Shown here in pieces: positions 1 to 7,557 of a DNA stretch of 9,561 nt; position 1 is the first letter of the stretch; every line of letters starts with the position of its first letter. The stretch is from an uncultured Verrucomicrobiales bacterium (GTDB taxonomy: Bacteria > Verrucomicrobiota > Verrucomicrobiia > Verrucomicrobiales > Akkermansiaceae), in the NCBI GenBank assembly GCA_937952875.1, contig CALFDI010000014.1, positions 1 to 9,561 on the forward strand, given 5' to 3'. Position numbers and translations under genes: made by a program. The notes beneath the pieces were generated by a model, which made no database searches, was not told the DNA's origin, and saw only the letters and a list, made by a program, of their open reading frames with translations.

Positions 1-507
1 GAAGACATTGTATGAGCCAGCTACATTGTAGAGGCCATATCGAAGATCGCTGGTTCCCTTAAATGCTTGGATACTTCCGATAGCGAGCGGGAACATTTGA
101 TCGAGCTCGTTGTAACCGTTGTGAATATTGGAAGGAATGCCATCGATCAGGAGTTTGGCATGAGGCGTCACGCCGTCTGTGCCGAAGCCACGAATACCAA
201 TATCTGTATTAATGATCCCTTGATTGTAGCGGGCGATATTCACTCCGGGGAGTTTGGCGAAGAGTTCTAATGTATCATCAGGATGCTCGTATTTGAGTTC
301 CTCTCGAGTGACGATGTCATAAGGGCCCGCGAGGTCTTCACTGGCTTCAGACGCTTTGTAGTCATCGCTGGTGCCGATCACGACAACTGAGCCGAGTTCG
401 CCAATGTCTAAGGTGTTTTCAAGTTGTTCTTGAGCGAGTGTGTCTGCTGTCAGTGAGGCAGATGTCGCGATGAGAGCGAAGGTGCATTTTGGGTTTAGTG
501 CTTTCAT
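1..507 (-). CDS. TonB-dependent outer-membrane receptor, N-terminal part (signal peptide, TonB box, plug), cut by window edge
   Basis: This is the N-terminal 169 codons of an outer-membrane receptor that would import a large or scarce ligand (iron complex, cobalamin or similar) using TonB energy. It opens with a signal peptide of about 25 residues (MKALNPKCTFALIATSASLT..., probable cleavage after TLA before QEQ). A TonB-box-like stretch follows at about residues 39-45 (GSVVVIG). The plug domain runs from about residue 60: LPGVNIARY (86-94), DIGIRGFGTDG (102-112), LLIDGIPSN (119-127), and the plug-end motif IQAFKGTSDLRYGL (146-159). These match the conserved LPGV / IRG / DGIP / V.KG...YG pattern of the family. 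The beta-barrel lies beyond position 1. The ATG at 507 is chosen because it gives a complete signal peptide; it has no Shine-Dalgarno. Two palindromes and a promoter lie upstream. The RYGLYNVAGS ending resembles siderophore-type receptors, but the ligand cannot be assigned. Confidence 0.9.
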   Translation of the reverse strand, partial: MKALNPKCTFALIATSASLTADTLAQEQLENTLDIGELGSVVVIGTSDDYKASEASEDLAGPYDIVTREELKYEHPDDTLELFAKLPGVNIARYNQGIINTDIGIRGFGTDGVTPHAKLLIDGIPSNIHNGYNELDQMFPLAIGSIQAFKGTSDLRYGLYNVAGSYNVF

Positions 508-550
508 GTAAGGGATAAAATTCTAACAACATGGGATATGTTTGAAGGCG

Positions 551-575
551 TTAGATGCAATCCATTTGCATTTAA
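551..575. promoter_or_regulatory. Operator-like palindrome 1, over the predicted -10
   Basis: The arms are TTAGATGCA (551-559) and TGCATTTAA (567-575) with a 7-bp spacer. They are complementary at 8 of 9 positions. The core ATGCA-N7-TGCAT (555-571) recurs with identical spacing 44 bp away. It covers the predicted -10 of the receptor promoter, so a bound protein would block RNA polymerase. The form, a roughly 17-25 bp dyad with AT-rich arms, is typical of dimeric winged-helix metalloregulators of the Fur superfamily. The regulator itself is not in the window. Confidence 0.6.
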
Positions 576-592
576 CCAAGCGTTTCTGTCAA
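564..592 (-). promoter_or_regulatory. Candidate promoter of the TonB receptor gene
   Basis: Read on the minus strand, a perfect TTGACA (587-592) is followed after 17 bp by GCAAAT (564-569), or after 16 bp by TGCAAA (565-570). Either -10 matches TATAAT at only three positions. The predicted start would lie about 50 bases before the ATG at 507. The strong -35 with a weak -10 covered by a palindrome suggests a regulated promoter. The -10 assignment is uncertain. Confidence 0.45.
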
Positions 593-594
593 CT

Positions 595-617
595 TTAAAT
601 GCAGAATAGTTGCATTT
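595..617. promoter_or_regulatory. Operator-like palindrome 2, just upstream of the -35
   Basis: AAATGCA (597-603) and TGCATTT (611-617) form a perfect 7-bp dyad with a 7-bp spacer. The left flank TTAAATGCA (595-603) matches the left flank of palindrome 1 at 8 of 9 bases, and TTGCATTT (610-617) repeats 566-573 exactly. On the minus strand it ends three bases upstream of the TTGACA -35 hexamer (587-592). A pair of equal sites 44 bp apart would put two bound dimers at roughly the same helical face across the promoter. Confidence 0.6.
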
Positions 618-644
618 GTTTTAATCATGGAGAAATTCAGGCAC

Positions 645-673
645 AAAAAAACAGCTCAGTTAGGAGCTGTTTT
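645..673 (-). terminator. Rho-independent terminator of leuS
   Basis: On the minus strand, AAAACAGCTC (673-664) pairs perfectly with GAGCTGTTTT (657-648) around a 6-base loop, and the U tract runs on to 645. A 10-bp stem with a GC-containing top and a run of seven U is a textbook intrinsic terminator. It begins 27 bases after the leuS stop codon. It separates leuS from the receptor gene, which therefore needs its own promoter. Confidence 0.9.
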
Positions 674-700
674 GATGGTGAAATACTGTGGATGTAGTGT

Positions 701-3208
701 TTAATTTGCTACGATATTAACTAGCTTTCCAGGAATGACGATCACTTTTCGGAGTGTCTTGCCTTCAGTCTGCTTGATGACGTTCTCATCAGCTAGAGCG
801 AGTGCTTCGAGTTCGTCCTTAGAGATGTCTTTTGGAACGATGAGTTTGGCCCGCAGTTTACCATTTACTTGAATGATAATAGTGGCCTCAGACTCGATCA
901 TGAGCTGTTCATCATAAGCTGGCCAGGTCTGTTCACTCAGGAGTTCAGTATGTCCGAGCTGGAGATTGATCTCTTCTGTGAGATGTGGAGCGAATGGGTT
1001 GAGAACTTTGAGGAATGTTGTTAGCTCTGCAGCTGGCACGCCGCCTTCGTTATCTTGGAAGGCTTTTGTGCAGATCATCATTTGGCTGATAGCTGTGTTA
1101 AAGCTCAGCTTCTCGATGTCTTCGCCGACTTTTTTGATCGTTTCGTGGAGGACTTTGAGGAGGGCCTTAGATGGTTTTGCATCTGTGGAGAGTTTCTCCT
1201 GTAAGCGCCAGACTTTTGCGAGGAAGCGAGAAACGCCTTCGACGCCTTTCATCTGCCATGGCTTCACTTGCTCTAGCGGCCCCATGAACATTTCGTAGAG
1301 GCGTAGGCTATCAGCGCCGTAGTCGCGAACGACATCATCTGGATTGACGACATTGCCAAGTGATTTAGACATTTTCTGACCGTCTTCACCAAGGATGAGT
1401 CCTTGATTTACAAGTTTTTTGAAAGGCTCGACGGAGTCAAGGTGGCCGAGGTCGTGAAGCACTTTATGCCAGAAACGGGCGTAGAGAAGGTGAAGGACGG
1501 CATGCTCTGTGCCGCCGACGTAGAGGTCTACGAAGGCGTCTTCGCCACCCCAGTATTGCTCGGATTCTTTGGAGATGAATCGGTCAGTATTACTAGGGTC
1601 ACAGTAACGCATGTAATACCAGCAGGAGCCTGCCCACTGAGGCATGGTGTTTGTCTCGCGTGTGCATGTTTCACTGTAGTTGATCCAGTCCTTCGCATTG
1701 AGGAGCGGACCGCGTGGATCACCAGTCGGCTTGAAGTCCTCCATCTCTGGCTGAAGAAGGGGGAGTTCGCTCTCAGGGAGGGCAGAGTGCTGGCCCGTTT
1801 CTTTATCCCAGAGGAGAGGGAATGGCTCGCCCCAGTAGCGCTGGCGGGAGAATAGCCAGTCGCGGAGCTTGTATTGGATCTTACGCGAGCCCTTATTTTC
1901 TGACTCTAACCAGTCGATCATCTTAGCCTTTGCATCCCACGTGGATAGTCCGTCGAGGAAGCCAGAATTAACAGCTGTGCCATGATCTGTGTAGCCCTGC
2001 CAATCGGTATCGCCCTTCGGCTGGACGACTTGAATGATGGAGAGGTCGAATTTTTTCGCGAAAGCGAAGTCGCGCTCATCGTGGGCAGGCACGGCCATGA
2101 TGGCTCCGCTGCCGTATCCCATCATGACGTAGTCAGCGATCCAGACGGGGATTTTCTCTCCGTTGACGGGGTTAATGGCGAAGGCACCAGTTGGCTCTCC
2201 CGTTTTCTCTTTATCGAGTCCACGGTCCATGTCGGACTTAGAGGCGCAGGTCTTGATGTAGGCTTCAACGCGCTCTTTATTCTCGGTGGTCGTGATCTCT
2301 GAGACGAGTGGGTGCTCTGGAGCGAGCACCATATAAGTCGCCCCGAAGAGGGTATCAGGGCGTGTGGTAAAGACGGTGATATCATTGCCTTCGACATCGA
2401 AAACGACTTCAGCACCTTCACTTTTTCCGATCCAGTTACGCTGGAGGGCTTTGATAGAATCTGGCCAGTCGAGGGGTTCGAGATCATCGATGAGGCGTTC
2501 AGCGTATTTCGTGATGCGCAGCATCCATTGGCGGAGGGGACGGCGTTCGACAGTCTCGCCTTTGGCCTTCCACTCTTCGACTTCTTCGTTAGCGAGCACG
2601 GTGCCCATAGAGGGGGACCAGTTCACGGGAGCTTCATGGATGAATGCGAGGCGGACGTCATCGATTTGTTCTTGAGTCCAGCCTTTTGCTTCTAGCTCAG
2701 AGATGGGCTTCGCCTTCTGGCAGTCATCACAGTAGTAGCTGTTATAGAGCTGTAGGAAGATCCATTGAGTCCAGCGGACGTATTCTGGATCAGTGGTGTT
2801 CACTTCGCGGTCCCAGTCGTAGGCGAAGCCCAGACGCTGAAGCTGTTCTTTAAAATTCTTGGTATTCGCCTCTGTCGTGATCCGTGGGTGTTGACCCGTT
2901 TTAATGGCGTATTGCTCAGCAGGCAGACCGAAGGCGTCCCAGCCCATCGGATGGAGCACATTGAAGCCGTTCATCCGTTTGTAGCGGCCGAGTATATCTG
3001 TGGCGGTGTATCCCTCAGGGTGCCCGACGTGGAGGCCAGCTCCTGACGGATAAGGAAACATATCGAGGACGAAGTATTTCGGCTTAGATGGGTCGAAATC
3101 AGCATCGCCAGGGTTTGGCGTGCGGTAGGTCTTCTCTGCAGCCCATTTGTCCTGCCATTCTTTTTCAAAAACGTCGAAGGGGAAGGGCTTGTGTTGAGTC
3201 TCTGACAT
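701..3208 (-). CDS. leuS: Leucyl-tRNA synthetase
   Basis: Class Ia aminoacyl-tRNA synthetase that charges tRNA-Leu with leucine in the cytoplasm and edits mischarged tRNA. At 835 residues it is close to the usual bacterial length (about 860 in E. coli). The HIGH signature appears as HVGH (60-63) in [15 protein letters not shown]. The CP1 editing domain follows, with TTRPDTLFG (281-289) and AVPAHDERD (372-380), including the conserved Asp of the editing pocket. [14 protein letters not shown] (451-464) and the KMSKS loop (612-616, in [15 protein letters not shown]) complete the catalytic core. An anticodon-binding helical domain and a small C-terminal domain (from about 774, [12 protein letters not shown]) close the protein. 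The region that binds zinc in some LeuRS keeps only CDDC (160-163); the later expected Cys is Ser198 (NWSP for NWCP) and the second Cys pair is absent, so that site is probably empty. No Shine-Dalgarno precedes the ATG. A strong terminator follows. Confidence 0.99.
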   Translation of the reverse strand: MSETQHKPFPFDVFEKEWQDKWAAEKTYRTPNPGDADFDPSKPKYFVLDMFPYPSGAGLHVGHPEGYTATDILGRYKRMNGFNVLHPMGWDAFGLPAEQYAIKTGQHPRITTEANTKNFKEQLQRLGFAYDWDREVNTTDPEYVRWTQWIFLQLYNSYYCDDCQKAKPISELEAKGWTQEQIDDVRLAFIHEAPVNWSPSMGTVLANEEVEEWKAKGETVERRPLRQWMLRITKYAERLIDDLEPLDWPDSIKALQRNWIGKSEGAEVVFDVEGNDITVFTTRPDTLFGATYMVLAPEHPLVSEITTTENKERVEAYIKTCASKSDMDRGLDKEKTGEPTGAFAINPVNGEKIPVWIADYVMMGYGSGAIMAVPAHDERDFAFAKKFDLSIIQVVQPKGDTDWQGYTDHGTAVNSGFLDGLSTWDAKAKMIDWLESENKGSRKIQYKLRDWLFSRQRYWGEPFPLLWDKETGQHSALPESELPLLQPEMEDFKPTGDPRGPLLNAKDWINYSETCTRETNTMPQWAGSCWYYMRYCDPSNTDRFISKESEQYWGGEDAFVDLYVGGTEHAVLHLLYARFWHKVLHDLGHLDSVEPFKKLVNQGLILGEDGQKMSKSLGNVVNPDDVVRDYGADSLRLYEMFMGPLEQVKPWQMKGVEGVSRFLAKVWRLQEKLSTDAKPSKALLKVLHETIKKVGEDIEKLSFNTAISQMMICTKAFQDNEGGVPAAELTTFLKVLNPFAPHLTEEINLQLGHTELLSEQTWPAYDEQLMIESEATIIIQVNGKLRAKLIVPKDISKDELEALALADENVIKQTEGKTLRKVIVIPGKLVNIVAN

Positions 3209-3272
3209 GTTGCAAGTGGCTTAGGAGGTAGGAGGCGCTTGGGCAAGTCTGAGGTTTATGCTTTTTCAAACC

Positions 3273-3299
3273 ACGGAACACACGGAATTTACGGAAGGT
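3273..3299. repeat. Short tandem repeat, 9-bp period, unit ACGGAANNN x3
   Basis: ACGGAA occurs at 3273, 3282 and 3291, exactly nine bases apart, with variable trinucleotides CAC, TTT and GGT between. It sits in the 139-bp gap between the lamin-tail gene and leuS. The form (CCACGGAACACACGGAA...) resembles a dispersed intergenic repeat that I recall from environmental bacterial genomes, but I cannot confirm that here. No other copy is evident in the window. The rest of this gap (3209-3347) shows no ORF, no clear promoter and no terminator hairpin. Confidence 0.65.
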
Positions 3300-3347
3300 C
3301 GGGACTGTTGTATGTTGCGTTGTGAATGATGTTTGAGTTTTGGCTGT

Positions 3348-5309
3348 TTAGTCTGCGGTGGGCTCGATGCGGACGCGAAAGAAACGCCTAGTAGATGCAG
3401 GGAGCGGTGCTGAGTCTAGGAATCTACGAATCGTGATTCCTTCTGGGTCTGTGAAGGTTGATGCTTCTGTTAGGCCTTCGCTCGTGAAGGAATTGGCAAT
3501 GAGTGTGGTGCTGGTCTCGGCAATGTATGTGGCGGCAGTGTTCAGGTTGCTTCTCTGGGTGAAACGGAATGTTCCAGAAGAGCGGCCTGCCTCCATGACG
3601 AATAGGGGGAGGCGATCGGATTGGGATCTGGTAGGAGATTCTGGATCGAGATCGAAGGCGTAGGCGAAGAGATTATTAAATCCATCGCCGTCGAGGTCTT
3701 CTAGACGGTTCGTAGGCGCATCGACTGTGGGGAGAAGAAGTTCTGGAAAGGTGCGGACGGACCAGAGGTTATAATCGTCTTCGAGGATACCGGGAGTGCC
3801 ATTCTCGATGAGGCCGATCTGCCAATCAGTGGATTGATCAGCCCACTTCCGGTGGATGCTGCGGACGAGAGAGAAGCCGCCGCCGTCTGCTTCTGTGGGC
3901 CAGGGAGAATTGTTATCGTAGAGGACTTCATCGACATCGATGTAGGAAATTCTTGTCGGGTCTGTATCGTCGAGGTTCTCAGGGCGTTGGAGGCCAGCTG
4001 TTTCTCCTCCGTTTGAGAAGACTCTGGTGTAAGGGCCGAAGATTTGCACATCTGCGGGGACGTTGAACGTGCTACGGAAGACTTCTGGTGAGAGCGGAGT
4101 TGCGATTGCGACTTCACCAGGGGCGAGCTCCGGTTGTGTGCCATTTAGAATAAAATCAACGCCTTCGATACGCCAGTTATTCGTTGGATTGGCAGGATCG
4201 TAGAGTTGAGCCGTAGATGATCCGATATTCGCGAACTCGATGAATTCTACGAGAGAAGTCGTGGCAGTCGGAGGTGCATAGAAGAGTTCTGTGATGATGA
4301 CATCGGCCACAGGAGGTGTAGGGTTTTCTGATCCGAATGAAGGGGGAGCTTGCGGGTAGCGGATGCGGCCATCGGCGTTCTCCACTCGGATAAAAGTTCT
4401 CCCATCGGCACTGCCTTCAAAGACGAAGCCATCGACATAGCCCGTGAGATTACCATTCACATCTCCAGAGTAGAGGTAGACGCGCTCGCCTTGCGAGCTG
4501 AGGCTGAGAGATCCAGTGGAGAGAGGAAAGAAGAGGTAGCCATTCGCTGGAACGATAAGTTCCGCTGCTGTTGTGGTTGATCTGATTGAGAGTTTTTGAG
4601 GAGAGTCTAGATCGTCTGTGAGGAACCAGTTGATGATATTGATAGGGGAATCGGTGGGATTGAAAAATTCAATGGCATCATTGGAGAGGTCGCCATCGCG
4701 TGTGCGGACTTCATTGATAACGATGGGTTCGACAATTGAGGGCATGGGCTCGTCTGCACCAGGTGACCCGCCGGGCTGGATACTGGCGCGCCAGGATTCG
4801 AATTTCTCAATCTCCGTCTCGGGATCGTTCGGGCGGATGAGGGTGAGGGTGGGGCCATTTCCGTCCGGTAAAGTGATCCAGTCTGGTCGTTCGTCATCAT
4901 CAGGAACCAGAGGGTCCTCGTCTCCTCCATCCCAGTAAGTGAGCTGCGCTGATTCATCGCCTACCGTGAGACCCACTTCTTCACCGTTATTTTTAAGGGA
5001 GCCAGCGAAGGTGCCACCGGGTAAGAAGCCGTAACGTGTGTTAAAGGCGGAGGCATTTTTAGTGATCACGAGAAAGCCTCCTGGCTGGATACTTGTCTGG
5101 GTCAAAGTCACAGTGTTGACGCCGTCAAAGTCTGGAGCTGCCAGCCCAGTGCCTGTGAGGGAAATGGCAGTGTCACCTGTGTTCTTGAACTCGATGAACT
5201 CTGTCAGCTCGGAGGGATCAGAATCCGCCGGATGGTAGTTAATCTCGGTAATGATGAGATTGGCGCTAGCAGTCGCAGCTGTGAGGATGCTGAAAAGGAA
5301 AACTTTCAT
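3348..5309 (-). CDS. Secreted protein with three lamin-tail domains and a C-terminal Ca-binding-type DGDG module
   Basis: A 653-residue exported protein of unknown precise function. A signal peptide (residues 1-16, MKVFLFSILTAATASA) precedes three lamin-tail-domain (LTD) beta-sandwiches. Their openings are LIITEINYHP...EFIEFKNTG (18-45), IVINEVRTRDGDLSNDAIEFFNPT (196-219) and VIITELFYAP...EFIEFANIG (337-363). Each has the family hallmark I-x-E-(I/V/L)...EFIE(F/L)-x-N. An Asp-rich loop DLDGDGFNN (538-546) looks like a calcium-binding dockerin or thrombospondin-3-type turn. A final beta-rich segment ends in RRFFRVRIEP (641-650), a tail style familiar from Verrucomicrobiota surface proteins. LTDs are thought to mediate extracellular carbohydrate, protein or DNA interactions and often accompany secreted nucleases or CotH-type domains. 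No catalytic domain is visible here, so binding or scaffolding is the likelier role. No LPXTG-like or PEP-CTERM-like anchor is seen. The start lacks a Shine-Dalgarno. Confidence 0.85.
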   Translation of the reverse strand: MKVFLFSILTAATASANLIITEINYHPADSDPSELTEFIEFKNTGDTAISLTGTGLAAPDFDGVNTVTLTQTSIQPGGFLVITKNASAFNTRYGFLPGGTFAGSLKNNGEEVGLTVGDESAQLTYWDGGDEDPLVPDDDERPDWITLPDGNGPTLTLIRPNDPETEIEKFESWRASIQPGGSPGADEPMPSIVEPIVINEVRTRDGDLSNDAIEFFNPTDSPINIINWFLTDDLDSPQKLSIRSTTTAAELIVPANGYLFFPLSTGSLSLSSQGERVYLYSGDVNGNLTGYVDGFVFEGSADGRTFIRVENADGRIRYPQAPPSFGSENPTPPVADVIITELFYAPPTATTSLVEFIEFANIGSSTAQLYDPANPTNNWRIEGVDFILNGTQPELAPGEVAIATPLSPEVFRSTFNVPADVQIFGPYTRVFSNGGETAGLQRPENLDDTDPTRISYIDVDEVLYDNNSPWPTEADGGGFSLVRSIHRKWADQSTDWQIGLIENGTPGILEDDYNLWSVRTFPELLLPTVDAPTNRLEDLDGDGFNNLFAYAFDLDPESPTRSQSDRLPLFVMEAGRSSGTFRFTQRSNLNTAATYIAETSTTLIANSFTSEGLTEASTFTDPEGITIRRFLDSAPLPASTRRFFRVRIEPTAD

Positions 5310-5340
5310 AAGAGTAGAACGTGATGGTGAGGTCTCATCT

Positions 5341-5370
5341 TTGACAAAAGAAAAGATGACGTTAGCTATA
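5341..5370 (+). promoter_or_regulatory. Candidate promoter of the CDGSH gene, predicting a leaderless mRNA
   Basis: A perfect TTGACA (5341-5346) is followed after 18 bp by GCTATA (5365-5370), with an alternative TATAGA at 5367-5372. A start about seven bases past the -10 would fall at 5376-5379, that is on or next to the ATG at 5376. The region is the 66-bp divergent spacer shared with the lamin-tail gene. Confidence 0.45.
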
Positions 5371-5375
5371 GATCC

Positions 5376-5564
5376 ATGAGTGATGATTCAAAACAAGCTA
5401 CTAAGAAAAAAATGACTTTAAAACCGGGAACGCATTTTATGTGTCGCTGTGGGAAGTCGAGTTTTTATCCCATGTGCGATGGCTCACACGGAGGAACAGG
5501 GAAAATACCTGAACGCATAGAGGTCACTGAGGCAACGGAGATCGAGTTCACGAAGCCTGAGTAA
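5376..5564 (+). CDS. Small CDGSH-type iron-sulfur protein
   Basis: A 62-residue soluble protein with one CDGSH domain: MCRCGKSSFYPMCDGSHGGTG (22-42). The ligand set is Cys23, Cys25, Cys34 and His38. This C-x-C-x2-S-x3-P-x-C-D-G-S-H pattern binds a [2Fe-2S] cluster with 3Cys-1His coordination in the mitoNEET/CDGSH family. These proteins act in redox sensing or cluster transfer, and the specific bacterial partner is unknown. The first 15 residues are Lys/Ser-rich and hydrophilic, with no membrane anchor or export signal. Met13 (ATG at 5412) is a possible alternative start that leaves the domain intact and would give the mRNA a 35-base A-rich leader. The ATG at 5376 is kept as the longest form. 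Neither start has a Shine-Dalgarno. It is the only plus-strand gene here, divergent from the lamin-tail gene and convergent with the fusion glycosyltransferase, whose stop lies 22 bases away with no terminator hairpin between. Confidence 0.92.
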   Translation: MSDDSKQATKKKMTLKPGTHFMCRCGKSSFYPMCDGSHGGTGKIPERIEVTEATEIEFTKPE

Positions 5565-5586
5565 TCAGGTGGGCCGGTCTACGTCT

Positions 5587-7548
5587 TTATCCGTAATATT
5601 TTTTATAAAGCCGTTCAGTGAGTTGAGCGGCTTTTTCTTTACTCTGCCAGCGAGCGATTCGGTAAGTCGCGACGAGCTGGACGACGAGGGCAAAGCGCTT
5701 GTGTGACCGGCCAGTTCTCCATTTTTCGCCAGAGACAGTGCATTCGTGGCCGAGGTATCCGGTCATGCTGAGAGGGAGTGTGCGGAGTGCGGCTTCCACG
5801 TCTTCCATGAGTGGCTGTGTGGGGAAATGCCCGGCTTTTTCGAGTGCTGCTCGGTGGAAGATCTGCACTTGATCGCCAAAGGTTGTGCCATTTAAGACGA
5901 CGCGCATTTCATTCAGCACCTCGACGATGATGCCGAGCGGGCCAGCGTGATCGAAGCGCTGACCGAGCACCGCGTGAGCCGCATTCTGATGCGTTTGAAA
6001 ATACTCGAGTGCTCGTGCAATCGCATGATCTGGAAGAGTGGCGTCGGCATGAAGGACGATGATGAGATCTCCAGTAGTGGCATTGATCCCGTTCGCAATT
6101 TGTGCACCTCGTCCCGGGGGAGAGATGACGTGTGGGATGTTCTCCTGTGCTGCGGTTTCGAGGGTTTTGTCCGTTGAACCGCCATCACTGATGACGATTT
6201 CGTCAGCCCCATGGACTGAGGCGAGTGCTTTTGGGAGAGCCGTTTCAGCATTGAGTGTGGGAATGACGACGGAGACAGTCTGCGGGCGACTGTAAGGTGT
6301 CGAATTCCAAATGCGTCGCAGAGCGCGCGGGAGTTCGAGCAATGCGATGCAGGCGAAAGGGAGCCAGATGGCAATGTGTTCGACAGGTGTTAAGCCCCAC
6401 GGTTGGCGGCTCCATACCATAAAGTAGAGTCCCATGGTGCCGCTTAAGACCAGGAGTGAAAGGCTAGGCCGTATGGCGAAAAGCGGAATCACCCATAGGA
6501 GATACCAGAAGTGGACGACTGGAGAGAAGAATAGCAGCCCTGCAATGGCCCAGAAGCAGGCCTGCACGAGTGGGAGCCCGCGTAGGCGGCTGATCCAGAC
6601 GCTTAGGCCCAGGATAGCAAAGAGAATGGTCACCACTACATTTGCAATATCTGGTGAGCTAAGATGCATGAGAATAGCATGGAAGAAGCCATTGAACTGT
6701 CCACCTGTGGCAAAGCCGAAGAGGCCTTTCCAGAGCTGTTCGATGTTTCCGAAAAACGGAATTGCTGGTAGAACGATTCCGAGGGGGAAGAGCCAACTGC
6801 TTTTCCATGTCTTCTTATCGAAATACAGTGGCGCTAGTATGATGCTGACGATTTTTATGTGAAAGGCGAAGGCGAGTGATAGCCAAGCGAGCCATGGCTT
6901 TTTCAATTCAGCTGCTAAGAAAAAGCTGACCAATCCGAGAATGAAGAAGCTGTCGTAATGGGCCTCTGCTGCTATGGCGTGCAGCACGATCGGGCTGAAG
7001 GCATAAAAGCCGGCGTAGCGGACGGGTTGCGCGCGCGCCTTGAGAAGGCAGATGAGGAAAAGAAGCGTTAAAAGGTCTGCCAGCACGAAGAGAACTTTAA
7101 AGGCTGGAAGCGTGTAACTTATCGCGGACGTAGCCCCGAAGATGAGCTGGATGCCAGGAGGATATGCTGTGAGACGCTCCTTATGATTCATCTTTTCCCA
7201 CTGCTCGTCTCTCTGTGGAATGAAGACATCGGAATCTGCGATATCGGTGTAGGGGTTAATCCCCTGAGTGACTAGCTTGCCCTCCCATAAATAGCGGTGC
7301 ACATCGTCACTGACAGGTGCTGGGAAAAGAAGAACTCTTAAGAGCACGGCGACACCGAAGATCCAGAGTGCTTCTTTTTTCTGAAATGGCCAGAGAAAGA
7401 TGAGGCCGATGTGACTGAGAAAGATTCCGAAGTAGAGAAGCACACGGAGCTCCGGATCTGACTGTAAGGACGAGACCTGAGCCACACGCCAGCAAAGGCT
7501 GGATGCGATAATCAGGCTAAGCCACCAGAGTATACTTCGGATTGTCAT
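5587..7548 (-). CDS. Two-enzyme fusion: polytopic GT-C-type glycosyltransferase plus cytosolic GT2 domain (TIGR04283-like)
   Basis: A 653-residue inner-membrane protein. Residues about 1-410 are highly hydrophobic, with roughly 10-13 spans. They carry the GT-C hallmarks: an acidic pair in the first external loop (SDDVHRYLWEG, 80-90, Asp81/Asp82), GINPY (96-100), YPPG (129-132) and HYDS (197-200). This resembles GT87/MptB-like polyprenyl-phosphate-sugar-dependent transferases. After a basic linker (about 410-422), a GT-A fold GT2 domain begins at VSVVIPTLN (425-433). It contains ISDGGSTD (453-460), SPPGRGAQIANG (476-487), a DxD-region HADA (500-503), GDQ (558-560), PLMEDVE (579-585) and a C-terminal RLYKKYYG. 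That motif order matches the TIGR04283 family, annotated as arsenosugar-biosynthesis-type transferases, though most members are uncharacterised. It is downstream of a second GT2 gene, suggesting one glycolipid or polysaccharide pathway. An AGGAG lies 13 bases before the ATG at 7548, inside a possible pseudoknot. Donor and acceptor are not predictable. Confidence 0.85.
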   Translation of the reverse strand: MTIRSILWWLSLIIASSLCWRVAQVSSLQSDPELRVLLYFGIFLSHIGLIFLWPFQKKEALWIFGVAVLLRVLLFPAPVSDDVHRYLWEGKLVTQGINPYTDIADSDVFIPQRDEQWEKMNHKERLTAYPPGIQLIFGATSAISYTLPAFKVLFVLADLLTLLFLICLLKARAQPVRYAGFYAFSPIVLHAIAAEAHYDSFFILGLVSFFLAAELKKPWLAWLSLAFAFHIKIVSIILAPLYFDKKTWKSSWLFPLGIVLPAIPFFGNIEQLWKGLFGFATGGQFNGFFHAILMHLSSPDIANVVVTILFAILGLSVWISRLRGLPLVQACFWAIAGLLFFSPVVHFWYLLWVIPLFAIRPSLSLLVLSGTMGLYFMVWSRQPWGLTPVEHIAIWLPFACIALLELPRALRRIWNSTPYSRPQTVSVVIPTLNAETALPKALASVHGADEIVISDGGSTDKTLETAAQENIPHVISPPGRGAQIANGINATTGDLIIVLHADATLPDHAIARALEYFQTHQNAAHAVLGQRFDHAGPLGIIVEVLNEMRVVLNGTTFGDQVQIFHRAALEKAGHFPTQPLMEDVEAALRTLPLSMTGYLGHECTVSGEKWRTGRSHKRFALVVQLVATYRIARWQSKEKAAQLTERLYKKYYG

Positions 7549-7557
7549 GAGGGAGAG

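Noticed and set aside
67..270. 67-residue plus-strand open frame near the left edge
   Set aside because: It is antisense to the well-conserved plug domain of the TonB receptor and has no recognisable motif.
1403..1855. 150-residue open frame on the plus strand
   Set aside because: It lies wholly antisense to the catalytic core of leuS, has low-complexity composition, no family motifs and no promoter. It is a frame shadow.
3221..3237. SD-like purine run with GGAGG twice on the plus strand
   Set aside because: It is on the wrong strand for leuS and no plus-strand gene follows it.
3238..3247. Small palindrome CTTG-GG-CAAG
   Set aside because: The 4-bp arms are too short to be significant and no T run or second copy accompanies them.
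5565..5586. Possible bidirectional terminator between the convergent CDGSH and fusion genes
   Set aside because: The 22-base gap has no inverted repeat able to form a stem with a T run on either strand.
6434..6862. 142-residue plus-strand open frame
   Set aside because: It is antisense to the membrane half of the fusion glycosyltransferase. It is basic and motif-free, as expected from the complement of hydrophobic codons.
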